5,719 nucleotides of DNA. Origin: Mycoplasmatota bacterium. Its GTDB lineage: Bacteria > Bacillota_I > Bacilli_A > RF39 > UBA660. Positions 1 to 5,247 of the stretch are shown in pieces. The stretch lies in the NCBI GenBank assembly GCA_012510745.1, contig JAAZHK010000019.1, positions 1 through 5,719 on the forward strand. Direction: 5' to 3'. Position 1 is the stretch's first letter; every line of letters begins with the position of its first letter. The notes under the pieces were generated by a model. It searched no databases. It worked only from the letters and a program-made list of their open reading frames with translations, and was not told the DNA's origin. The translations under genes were made by a program, and so were the position numbers.

Positions 1-108
1 GAGGGATATGCTCAAACAAAAACTAAGGAACTTGATGATAAAAATAAAGATGCTGCTATTGAAGCTATGGAAAGTTGTCCAACAGAAGCTATTCAAATAA
101 ACAAATAA
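1..108 (+). CDS. Ferredoxin, 4Fe-4S, C-terminal fragment
   Basis: This is an open frame running in from the left edge; 35 residues and a TAA stop are visible. The fragment ends with a Lys/Asp-rich stretch followed by DAAIEAMESCPTEAIQI. A Cys-Pro near the C terminus followed by a T-x-A-I strand is the classic last cluster ligand of small bacterial ferredoxins with a single 4Fe-4S cluster (Bacillus/Thermotoga type). The C-x2-C-x2-C half of the motif would lie upstream, outside the window. The family carries low-potential electrons in the cytoplasm, for example to cytochromes, reductases or radical-SAM enzymes. An intrinsic terminator begins at the stop codon, so this is the last gene of its transcript. 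Family assignment rests on the second motif only; a multidomain protein ending in a ferredoxin domain cannot be excluded. Confidence 0.8.
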   Translation, partial: EGYAQTKTKELDDKNKDAAIEAMESCPTEAIQINK

Positions 109-158
109 AAAGTTCAATGTCTACTTAAAATAGCAAACATTGAACTTTTTTGTTTTTT
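107..158. terminator. Bidirectional intrinsic terminator between ferredoxin and membrane protein genes
   Basis: A perfect 14-bp inverted repeat (arms 107-120 and 137-150) encloses a 16-nt loop. The plus strand continues with a T-rich tail to 158. The left arm starts with an A-run, so the minus strand also shows a hairpin followed by a T-tract. It therefore fits termination of both the plus-strand ferredoxin and the convergent gene whose stop codon is at 165-167. The left arm overlaps the ferredoxin stop codon. Confidence 0.9.
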
Positions 159-164
159 AACTTA

Positions 165-887
165 TTAACAGTTACTACCACAATTTGGACAATTACTTAC
201 AGTTGTTCCAACTTGAATACCACAATTTCCACAGAATTTAACATTAGGGTCGGTTTGGGGTGTTTCTTGAAATCCTTGATTTATTGGTTGTTGATATGAT
301 GGTTGGGGTGTTTCTTGAAATCCTTGATTCATTGGCTGTTGATGTGATGGTTGGGGTGTTTCTTGAAATCCTTGATTCATTGGCTGTTGATATGATGGTT
401 GGGGTGTTTCTTGGTAAACTGGGGTAATTGTAGGTTGAATAGGATTATTAAAATCTATATTTTGATTAGTAAAATTATTATTAATTGAATTATTAACTTC
501 ACCTACATAAGAGGCTTTCCCAAAAGCTAATATTGGGAAACAAATATATGGAAAGAATATCATAGCTATCCCAAAACCAGTTGTCTTTCCAAATTTGTGA
601 GCTAATTCAATATATATTTTAATAATAATATATATATTAGCAATTGGAATAAAGAATAATAAAATATTCCATGAAGGTAGGTTTACAATCTGTAATAATA
701 TCTCAAAATTATAAATGGGAATTAAAGCCTCCCACCATTTTCTACCGGCTTTAACAAAAATTTTAATTTGACAAATTAAATATAATATAGAAATAGCTAA
801 TAAAATAAATCCAAATAATCCTGAAATAGCTGCCAAAGTTCTTTCTATATTAGATGTAGATATGTCTGTATAATAATAATCATTCAT
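165..887 (-). CDS. DUF5684-like membrane protein with Pro/Gln repeat and C-terminal zinc ribbon
   Basis: A 240-residue protein in three parts. The N-terminal part (about residues 15-128) has hydrophobic segments near 20-44, 72-94 and 104-123. Between them is the sequence AGRKWWEALIPIYN (47-60), which resembles DUF5684, a family of small membrane proteins often annotated near signal-peptidase-like proteins and without a known biochemical role. Residues 130-158 are an Asn/Gln-rich linker. Residues 159-211 are three near-identical 16-residue repeats (QETPQPSYQQPMNQGF type) plus a five-residue partial copy. The C terminus is a zinc ribbon with C219/C222 and C233/C236, plus a terminal C240. The ATG start is supported by AAGGAG seven bases upstream. 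The linker and ribbon suggest a flexible tether presenting a zinc-binding knob, probably cytoplasmic; this is inference. It ends at the terminator shared with the ferredoxin gene. Confidence 0.85.
   Translation of the reverse strand: MNDYYYTDISTSNIERTLAAISGLFGFILLAISILYLICQIKIFVKAGRKWWEALIPIYNFEILLQIVNLPSWNILLFFIPIANIYIIIKIYIELAHKFGKTTGFGIAMIFFPYICFPILAFGKASYVGEVNNSINNNFTNQNIDFNNPIQPTITPVYQETPQPSYQQPMNQGFQETPQPSHQQPMNQGFQETPQPSYQQPINQGFQETPQTDPNVKFCGNCGIQVGTTVSNCPNCGSNC
255..413 (-). repeat. 48-bp in-frame tandem repeat, 3.3 copies
   Basis: The word TTGGGGTGTTTCTTG (plus strand) recurs at 255, 303, 351 and 399, an exact 48-base period. Three complete units and a 15-base partial fourth unit are present. 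Each unit encodes 16 residues rich in Pro, Gln and aromatic residues. The units differ by only a few substitutions (for example Tyr/His and Met/Ile), which implies recent duplication or ongoing homogenisation. Because the unit is a multiple of three, copy-number change would lengthen or shorten the linker without a frameshift. Confidence 0.95.
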
Positions 888-901
888 TTTTTATCTCCTT
901 T

Positions 902-950
902 ATATTATTAATTTTAACTAATAATATTTTTTATTTTCTTTTTTTCTTAA
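902..950. other. AT-only hairpin next to the Shine-Dalgarno, with plus-strand T-tract
   Basis: A perfect 9-bp inverted repeat (902-910 and 919-927) surrounds an 8-nt loop. In the minus-strand mRNA it sits one base upstream of the AAGGAG ribosome binding site of the DUF5684-like gene. Read on the plus strand it is followed by a long T-rich run (928-950), so it also looks like a plus-strand terminator, although no plus-strand gene precedes it. It could be a leader stem-loop, a stop for antisense transcription, or an effect of AT-rich composition. Confidence 0.5.
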
Positions 951-990
951 AATAACCAACCTAATTTATCACAACTCCTATCTTAGTGTA

Positions 991-1020
991 ATTATAACAT
1001 ATTATGACAAAATAAAACAA
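991..1020 (-). promoter_or_regulatory. Sigma-A-like promoter for the DUF5684-like gene
   Basis: On the minus strand, TTGTTT (1015-1020) and a consensus TATAAT (991-996) are separated by 18 bases. TGT directly precedes the -10 hexamer, making it an extended -10. The predicted start near 984 gives a leader of roughly 95 nt that includes the hairpin at 902-927. No terminator is visible between this promoter and the upstream pseudouridine synthase gene, so some read-through is also possible. Confidence 0.55.
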
Positions 1021-1040
1021 ATACTTTATAAAATAATCGT

Positions 1041-1760
1041 TTATTTATGTTTACTTAATACATATAATTTGGATATTTCTTTAGGATTCAAAATTCTGAA
1101 TTCACCAGATTTTAAATTTCTAATATTTAAAAATGCAATTCTTTCTCTTTTTAGTTTTAATACTTCAAAACCTATGGCTTCAAACATTTTTTTAATTTGA
1201 TGGTTTTTACCTTCATGAATAGTTATTTCTACAATACTTTGACGTTTAGCACGGTCTTTTTTTAGAAGTTTCACTCTACAGCGACTTGTTTTAACGTTAT
1301 CTAACATTATTCCATTTGTTAATTTATATATATCCTCCCCATTTAAAATACCATTTATTTTAGCAATATAGACTTTTTCTATTTCGTTGCTAGGATGCAT
1401 TAAATAATTAGCAAATTCTCCATCATTTGTTAAAATTAAAGCACCTGTTGTGTCATAATCTAATCTTCCTACTGGATATATTCTTTTATCCTTAGGCAAT
1501 AAATCTATAACCGTTTGACGTTTTTTCTCATCTGAAGTTGTAGTTACAACTCCTCTTGGTTTATTTAATAAATAATAAACTTTTTCTTCTATATTTAATT
1601 TTATTCCGTTAACTTCTACAACTGCTTTATCAGTTACTTTATATCCTAATTCGGTTACTACTTTACCATTTACTTTTACTTGTCCTTTTTGAATTAATTC
1701 TTCGGCTTTTCTTCTAGAAGTAATACCTGCGGCTGATATTATCTTTTGTAATCTTTCCAT
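1041..1760 (-). CDS. rluB: Pseudouridine synthase, RsuA/RluB family
   Basis: This family isomerises uridine to pseudouridine in ribosomal RNA (RluB acts on 23S helix 80, RsuA on 16S). Numbering here is from the longest frame (242 aa, GTG at 1767-1769). An S4 RNA-binding domain covers about residues 4-52 (ERLQKIISAAGITSRRKAEELI). The catalytic domain follows, with LLNKPRG (67-73), the signature GRLDYDTTGALILTNDG (101-117) containing the catalytic Asp104, and the late motif EGKNHQIKKMF (186-196). Length is normal for the RluB branch, so the protein appears intact. I prefer the ATG at 1758-1760 (start MERLQK): it matches the family N terminus and lies eight bases after the GG of AGGTGAT. The ATG at 1763 is also possible; the GTG at 1769 lies inside the Shine-Dalgarno sequence and is unlikely. 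A promoter lies just upstream, and the gene may also be read from the gene before it. Confidence 0.95.
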   Translation of the reverse strand: MERLQKIISAAGITSRRKAEELIQKGQVKVNGKVVTELGYKVTDKAVVEVNGIKLNIEEKVYYLLNKPRGVVTTTSDEKKRQTVIDLLPKDKRIYPVGRLDYDTTGALILTNDGEFANYLMHPSNEIEKVYIAKINGILNGEDIYKLTNGIMLDNVKTSRCRVKLLKKDRAKRQSIVEITIHEGKNHQIKKMFEAIGFEVLKLKRERIAFLNIRNLKSGEFRILNPKEISKLYVLSKHK

Positions 1761-1778
1761 CATTATCACCTACTTGAT

Positions 1779-1807
1779 ATTATACTTTAAATTAATTAAT
1801 TAAACAA
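1779..1807 (-). promoter_or_regulatory. Candidate promoter for the pseudouridine synthase gene
   Basis: TTGTTT (1802-1807) and TATAAT (1779-1784) are separated by 17 bases on the minus strand, in the 54-base gap after the upstream gene. Transcription would begin near 1772, placing AGGTGAT almost at the 5' end of the mRNA with a leader of only about 10-13 nt. That unusually short leader lowers confidence somewhat, although both hexamers are good. Confidence 0.5.
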
Positions 1808-1814
1808 CTATATT

Positions 1815-2261
1815 TTAATCTTCATAAGTAATTTTAGGATATTTGTTAATTAAATTATAAATGTTATCGAAATTAGAAAAAACCACTATTTTATCTATAT
1901 TAATTCCAAATATATTTATATGATCAATATCATCATGCAAACTATATTTTTTCAAAATAGATATATACTTTTTTTCTAAATATAAAGCATTATAATAATT
2001 AAAAACATAAAGTTGTTCCATAATACTTTCTGTTTGTATTTTTAATTTATTACGAGGATAAATATTTAAAATATCAACTCCATAATCCTCTATTGTGCTT
2101 AAATCTTTATGCGTAATATTATATTTATCTAGGTATAATATAAAACGATGATGAGAGTGATTATCAGAAAAAAAATAAAGACTATTATCATCTAAAAAAT
2201 AATGATTACTTATTATTAATAATAAGCTTATTAAACTTAAATAAATACAAAACTTTAACAC
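1815..2261 (-). CDS. Unknown protein with N-terminal signal anchor
   Basis: I do not recognise this 148-residue protein. Residues 3-20 form a hydrophobic segment preceded by one Lys, consistent with a signal peptide or membrane anchor. Cys5 lies before the hydrophobic core, so it is not a lipobox. The rest (about 24-148) is hydrophilic, rich in Tyr, Asn, Ile, Asp and Lys, contains no Trp, and looks like a small alpha/beta domain probably outside the membrane. A His/Asp-rich patch (DNHSHHRF, 33-40) could bind metal, but this is speculation. The start is GTG, seven bases after the GG of AAGGTGAT. It is transcribed away from the degenerate GDPD gene and lies 54 bases before the pseudouridine synthase gene, with no clear terminator between them. 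The good ribosome binding site and compact fit between neighbours support a real gene. Confidence 0.75.
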   Translation of the reverse strand: MLKFCIYLSLISLLLIISNHYFLDDNSLYFFSDNHSHHRFILYLDKYNITHKDLSTIEDYGVDILNIYPRNKLKIQTESIMEQLYVFNYYNALYLEKKYISILKKYSLHDDIDHINIFGINIDKIVVFSNFDNIYNLINKYPKITYED

Positions 2262-2272
2262 TATATCACCTT
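2259..2272 (-). promoter_or_regulatory. Ribosome binding site and GTG start of the unknown anchored protein
   Basis: The minus strand reads AAGGTGATATAGTG. AAGGTGAT matches the extended complement of the 16S rRNA 3' end and fixes the GTG at 2259-2261 as the start. The same 14-base word, with one change, occurs in inverted orientation at the start of the divergent gene (2354-2367). Confidence 0.8.
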
Positions 2273-2322
2273 TTATATTATTTCCTAAAAATAATTTGTA
2301 ATACTATGATTTTTATTAAAGG

Positions 2323-2328
2323 TATAAT
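2323..2328 (+). promoter_or_regulatory. Candidate -10 element for the GDPD-like gene
   Basis: A consensus TATAAT lies on the plus strand 36 bases before the GTG start. No convincing -35 hexamer is found at 16-18 bases (TTGTAA at 2296-2301 is 21 bases away). Transcription would begin near 2335. I see no equally good promoter for the divergent minus-strand gene in this 103-base region. Confidence 0.35.
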
Positions 2329-2353
2329 TGTTTTTCATAAACATATATTTTAT

Positions 2354-2367
2354 AAGGTGATATTGTG
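2354..2367 (+). promoter_or_regulatory. Ribosome binding site and GTG start of the GDPD-like gene
   Basis: AAGGTGATATTGTG contains a strong Shine-Dalgarno sequence with seven bases between GG and the GTG start at 2365-2367. It supports GTG rather than any later ATG as the start. Confidence 0.8.
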
Positions 2368-3075
2368 GAAATAATATATCTAAAAGATGAAAAAACTAGT
2401 ATGCATGATTTTTTAGAAGAAGCACTAACTAATGATATTATAACTGGAGTTTTTTTATCTGGTACAATTACAAAAGATAACATTCCGGTGGTTCTTAATC
2501 CAACTTTTTACGAAGATACAGTAGGCGTCAACTATACCTTTGCAGAAATACAGCAGATGGAACAATACGATGTTATTTCTTTAGAAGAGATTTTAAATAT
2601 TTTAGCAAGTTACAACAAAAAAATTGTTTTAAATGTTTTACCTATTTATTTATTTGACGTCACACAAGAAAATCTTGAAGAAATAATAATTAATGCAAGA
2701 GAATATATGACTATATTTAAAAGTGTTTTGGATTTATTTCCAAATGAAAATATTTATATATGCACTCCTGTTCAAAGATCACTATTTTTATTACAAGAAA
2801 TTATCAAAAACCGTAAAGTGGGGTTAGTTGTAACAATGTTTAATTTAACTTATGTTGATATAGATTTTTATGTATTTGACATTAAAATGGTAAATATGAA
2901 TATTATTATTCAAGAGTTAAATAGAATGAAAGAATTAATGATTGCTACTATAACTAGAAGTGATATTCAAATGGCAGATCAATTATTTAGTACTCCTGAA
3001 AATGCACTTATTTTAGATCAACTTCAATTTATTACTGATTATCCAAACGAATTACATAAAGCTTTAACTGATTAA
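2365..3075 (+). CDS. Degenerate glycerophosphodiester phosphodiesterase-like protein (probable pseudoenzyme)
   Basis: A 236-residue protein whose layout follows the GDPD TIM barrel: an N-terminal helix like the ENTLxAFxxAL segment (11-21), TITKDNIPVVLNP (34-46) like TKDGxPVVxHD, DTVGVNYTFAEIQQM (51-65) like the strand-helix after it, ISLEEIL (71-77) like the PTLEEvL segment, and a C-terminal ATITRSD...ALILDQ (194-219) like the final TVNN...GIITD. Active GDPDs hydrolyse glycerophosphodiesters using HRG, ExD, HD and a later Glu. By my alignment these are missing: no HRG, ExD becomes F30/S32, HD becomes N45/P46, and the later Glu becomes L92. Catalysis is therefore unlikely; a binding or regulatory role is inference. 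There is no signal peptide. The frame is intact and has a strong ribosome binding site, so it is not an obvious pseudogene. It ends at a terminator facing tRNA-Thr. Confidence 0.75.
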   Translation: MEIIYLKDEKTSMHDFLEEALTNDIITGVFLSGTITKDNIPVVLNPTFYEDTVGVNYTFAEIQQMEQYDVISLEEILNILASYNKKIVLNVLPIYLFDVTQENLEEIIINAREYMTIFKSVLDLFPNENIYICTPVQRSLFLLQEIIKNRKVGLVVTMFNLTYVDIDFYVFDIKMVNMNIIIQELNRMKELMIATITRSDIQMADQLFSTPENALILDQLQFITDYPNELHKALTD

Positions 3076-3099
3076 TTTAATATTTTAAATTTAATTTAA

Positions 3100-3134
3100 A
3101 ACTCGAGCATTTTGAAATACTCGAGTTATTTTAT
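3100..3134. terminator. Bidirectional terminator between GDPD-like gene and tRNA-Thr
   Basis: An 8-bp perfect stem, AACTCGAG (3100-3107) with CTCGAGTT (3120-3127), contains an inner ATTT/AAAT pairing. T-rich tails follow on both strands: TTATTTTAT on the plus strand and an interrupted TTTTAAATT on the minus strand. It would end the GDPD-like transcript from the left and the tyrS-tRNA-Thr transcript from the right. On the minus strand it starts eight bases after the tRNA CCA end. Confidence 0.8.
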
Positions 3135-3135
3135 A

Positions 3136-3209
3136 TGGTGCCGATTAACAGAATTGAACTGTTCACTGATCCTTACCAAGGACCTATTATACCACTTAAC
3201 TAAATCGGC
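3136..3209 (-). tRNA. tRNA-Thr (anticodon GGT), CCA encoded
   Basis: The minus strand folds into a full cloverleaf: acceptor GCCGATT/AATCGGC (7 bp), discriminator A, encoded CCA (3136-3138), D-stem GTTA/TAAT with one G-U pair, and anticodon stem GGTCC/GGATC with one G-U pair. The anticodon loop TTGGTAA gives anticodon GGT, which reads ACC and ACT threonine codons. The variable loop has 4 nt and the T-arm is AACAG-TTCAATT-CTGTT. It begins 22 bases after the tyrS stop codon with no convincing promoter between, so it is probably cut from the tyrS transcript. Confidence 0.96.
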
Positions 3210-3231
3210 AAATAAATTAATTAAAATTAAT

Positions 3232-4449
3232 TTATTTGAATACTATTTTAACAAATACTTTTTTACCTTTTTGGATAATTACCTCAGAATCTTTAATAAC
3301 CAAATTAGGATCAACTACTCTTTCTTGGTTTAAACTTATTCCTCCTTGTTCAACCAGTCTTCTTCCCTCTGATTTTGATGAAGTTATATTTGATAAAGTT
3401 AATAGATCTATTATTGTACAATCATTTAATAATTTTTCATCTAATTCAACTATAGGCATGTTTTTAGAAAAACCCAAAGAGCTAAAAAGCTCTTTACTTG
3501 TTTCTTGAACTTTTAGGGCTTCCTCTTTGCCATGAACAAATCTAACTACTTCAAATGCTAATGTTTTTTGTGCTAGTCTTTTTTCTGGTTCTTTAGCTAA
3601 ACTAAGTTCTAGATCTTCTACAGTTTTTTTAGCTAATAATGTTAATGTTTTTAAATATGTAATAACATCAGTATCTGTAGTGTTTAATAAATACTGATAT
3701 AAAGTATAAGGAGATGTTAAATCTTTGTCTAACCATAAAGCTCCTGATTCGCTTTTTCCAAACTTCTGGCCATCTGATTTCATTAATAAAGGTGAGCTTA
3801 ATCCCAAAGCATTGCTATTATCACCATTAACTTTTCGAATTAAATCTAACCCAGCTGTAATATTTCCCCATTGATCAGAACCACCAAATTGAATTTGGCA
3901 ATTATAAGTTTGATATAAATATAACCAATCAATAGCCTGTAATATCATATAAGAAAATTCTGTATATGAGATTCCACTTTGTAACCTAGACGCTACTGTT
4001 TCTTTAGCAAGCATATAACTAATATTAAAATTTTTACCATAATCTCTTAAAAACTCAATAATATTAATTTTAGAAATCCAATCATAATTATTAACCATAA
4101 GAGCTTTATTATCACCAGTAAAAGAAATATATTTGCTTAATTGCTTTTTTAATCCCTCTGCATTTTCTAATGATTCTTCAATTTTTAATAGTTTTCTTTC
4201 GCTAGTTTGCCTAGGATCACCTATTAAACCAGTAGCACCTCCTACTAATACAATAGGTTTATGGCCATATTCTTGTAATAATCTCATCCTAATAACTTGA
4301 ACTAAATGACCTATTGTAAGAGAAGATGCAGTTGGATCAAAGCCACAATAAAAAGTAGCCCCTTTTTTATTTAACAATTGTTTAGCTAATTCAATATTAC
4401 TAATATCTTTTAACATCCCTCGCCATTTTAATTCATCAAATAATTCCAT
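3232..4449 (-). CDS. tyrS: Tyrosyl-tRNA synthetase
   Basis: Class I aminoacyl-tRNA synthetase that attaches tyrosine to tRNA-Tyr in the cytoplasm. It has 405 residues, a normal bacterial length. The Rossmann catalytic domain shows YCGFDPTASSLTIGHL (34-49), with Tyr34, Asp38, Thr40 and the second His of the HIGH motif (His48). Also present are YMLAKETVASRL (145-156), the tyrosine-binding Tyr167/Gln171/Asp174 series, QFGGSDQWGN (187-196) and the KMSKS equivalent KFGKS (229-233). A C-terminal S4-like tRNA-binding domain covers about 342-405. The usual first His of HIGH (position 45) is Thr. The ATG start follows GGGAGGAAGT, a strong Shine-Dalgarno sequence. The gene lies after tRNA-Arg and before tRNA-Thr, with its own promoter and a terminator-like hairpin in its leader. 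Confidence 0.98.
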   Translation of the reverse strand: MELFDELKWRGMLKDISNIELAKQLLNKKGATFYCGFDPTASSLTIGHLVQVIRMRLLQEYGHKPIVLVGGATGLIGDPRQTSERKLLKIEESLENAEGLKKQLSKYISFTGDNKALMVNNYDWISKINIIEFLRDYGKNFNISYMLAKETVASRLQSGISYTEFSYMILQAIDWLYLYQTYNCQIQFGGSDQWGNITAGLDLIRKVNGDNSNALGLSSPLLMKSDGQKFGKSESGALWLDKDLTSPYTLYQYLLNTTDTDVITYLKTLTLLAKKTVEDLELSLAKEPEKRLAQKTLAFEVVRFVHGKEEALKVQETSKELFSSLGFSKNMPIVELDEKLLNDCTIIDLLTLSNITSSKSEGRRLVEQGGISLNQERVVDPNLVIKDSEVIIQKGKKVFVKIVFK

Positions 4450-4465
4450 ACTTCCTCCCTTTTGA

Positions 4466-4502
4466 ATAAAAAAGCAATTAATCTTCGAAATTTAATTAAT
4501 TG
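4466..4502 (-). terminator. Terminator-like hairpin in the tyrS leader (possible attenuator)
   Basis: On the minus strand an 8-bp stem CAATTAAT/ATTAATTG (arms 4495-4502 and 4475-4482) with a 12-nt loop is followed by CTTTTTTATT. An upstream A-run (around 4509-4515) can pair with the T-tract and extend the stem across a small bulge. It sits between the predicted tyrS promoter and the tyrS ribosome binding site. It may end the tRNA-Arg transcript, or act as an attenuator for tyrS. The leader is only about 85 nt and I find no T-box sequence, so classic T-box control is not supported. Confidence 0.7.
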
Positions 4503-4540
4503 TGATACTTTTTTTGATTACTTATACGTTTACAATGTAT

Positions 4541-4569
4541 ATTTTATTATATATGACTTTATAAGTCAA
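4541..4569 (-). promoter_or_regulatory. Promoter for tyrS
   Basis: TTGACT (4564-4569) and TAAAAT (4541-4546) are separated by 17 bases on the minus strand; each hexamer matches consensus at five of six positions. The -35 begins 13 bases after the tRNA-Arg CCA end. The predicted transcript starts near 4534 and crosses the hairpin at 4475-4502 before reaching tyrS. Confidence 0.6.
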
Positions 4570-4582
4570 TTATTTAATCAAC

Positions 4583-4659
4583 TGGCGTCCTTGATTGGAA
4601 TCGAACCAACGACCTATCCCTTAGGAGGGGATTGCTCTATCCTTCTGAGCTACAAGGAC
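4583..4659 (-). tRNA. tRNA-Arg (anticodon CCT), CCA encoded
   Basis: The minus strand folds as a canonical cloverleaf: acceptor GTCCTTG/CAAGGAC, discriminator G, encoded CCA (4583-4585), D-stem GCTC/GAGC, and anticodon stem ATCCC/GGGAT. The loop CTCCTAA gives anticodon CCT, which reads the arginine codon AGG. The T-arm is GTTGG-TTCGATT-CCAAT. AGG is expected to be rare in an AT-rich genome, so this is probably a low-demand tRNA. It lies between the terminator of the HD-domain gene and the tyrS promoter. Confidence 0.97.
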
Positions 4660-4667
4660 ATAATAAT

Positions 4668-4673
4668 ATTTTA
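4668..4673 (-). promoter_or_regulatory. Candidate extended -10 for tRNA-Arg
   Basis: TGTTAAAAT on the minus strand is an extended -10 element ending eight bases before the tRNA 5' end. No good -35 is visible. Because a strong terminator closes the upstream HD-domain gene, the tRNA needs its own promoter, and this is the best candidate in the 31-base gap. Confidence 0.35.
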
Positions 4674-4690
4674 ACATAAATCATTAAGAT

Positions 4691-4720
4691 AAAAAAGATA
4701 CCTAAATTATTTTAGGTATC
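4691..4720 (-). terminator. Intrinsic terminator overlapping the 3' end of the HD-domain gene
   Basis: A perfect 10-bp stem, GATACCTAAA with TTTAGGTATC (arms 4711-4720 and 4697-4706), has a 4-nt loop and is followed on the minus strand by TTTTTT. The stop codon (4707-4709) lies in the loop, and the upstream arm encodes the last residues of the protein. Confidence 0.93.
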
Positions 4721-5210
4721 CGATTAACATAATTAAAGCAAAATTAGTTATTGCTGTTAATTGTTTTCTTACTAAATATCCTTGCTCTGCAATAGAAACA
4801 ATATCATCAACAATATCTACTATCCAGCTCTCTAAATATTTAGGAGGAGAAATAGTTAATGGAAACATATGTTTTTTAATAATATCAGCCTCAATATCAG
4901 ATAAAGCAAAGTGTTTACTAGCATTTTCTAAAGCTTGTTTTGGATGTCTAAATATTGATTTAAAACGACTATTATAAGAGCAATTATTAGATGATATAAA
5001 AAAATCATGTAATAAAGCTCCTCTAGCAGTATCTTCATAATTAATACGTAATGCTTTAGCAATACGATAAGAATAATAAGAAACACGCAAAGAATGATCA
5101 TAGCGATTTAAACCATGATGAACAATGTCTTTTGTTTCATCAAATTTTGGATTATTTAAAATATGACTAACTAAGTCAAGATATTCCGTATTTGGATTAT
5201 CTATTTTCAT
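4707..5210 (-). CDS. HD-domain phosphohydrolase family protein
   Basis: A 167-residue cytoplasmic protein of the HD superfamily, metal-dependent phosphohydrolases that often act on nucleotides. Visible motifs are HHGLNRYDHSLRVSYYSYRIA (31-51) with first ligand His39, ALLHDFF (65-71) with the His68-Asp69 pair, RHPKQALENASKHF (88-101), IIKKHMFPL (110-118) and ESWIVDIVDD (127-136) with Asp135 as the probable last metal ligand. This pattern matches a Bacillota HD family that usually has YDH, LLHDxF, HP, HMxPL and ADK motifs; here the Lys of the last motif is Asp136. The metal ligands are otherwise kept, so it is probably active, but the substrate is unknown. The ATG start has AGGTGG four bases upstream. 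It appears monocistronic: a promoter and inverted repeat lie upstream and a terminator overlaps its end. Confidence 0.88.
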   Translation of the reverse strand: MKIDNPNTEYLDLVSHILNNPKFDETKDIVHHGLNRYDHSLRVSYYSYRIAKALRINYEDTARGALLHDFFISSNNCSYNSRFKSIFRHPKQALENASKHFALSDIEADIIKKHMFPLTISPPKYLESWIVDIVDDIVSIAEQGYLVRKQLTAITNFALIMLIGYLK

Positions 5211-5247
5211 TATTCCACCTCTAGCGTCAATCGATTATATATTATTT

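Noticed and set aside
255..413. CRISPR array from the 48-bp periodicity
   Set aside because: The repeats are contiguous, have no unique spacers, and are in frame within a protein-coding gene.
2365..3075. GDPD-like gene as a decayed pseudogene
   Set aside because: The frame is uninterrupted, has a strong ribosome binding site and a terminator, and keeps framework residues while only the catalytic ones are lost.
3112..3333. Plus-strand reading frame of 73 codons
   Set aside because: It lies antisense to tRNA-Thr and the end of tyrS, has no ribosome binding site, and its composition is what an AT-rich antisense frame gives.
3236..3508. Plus-strand reading frame of 90 codons
   Set aside because: Entirely antisense to the S4 domain of tyrS, with no Shine-Dalgarno sequence.
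4450..4582. T-box riboswitch in front of tyrS
   Set aside because: The leader is too short and lacks anything like the conserved T-box sequence or a specifier stem.
4462..4674. Plus-strand reading frame of 70 codons
   Set aside because: It runs across the tyrS leader and is antisense to tRNA-Arg; the family-like words come from the tRNA complement.
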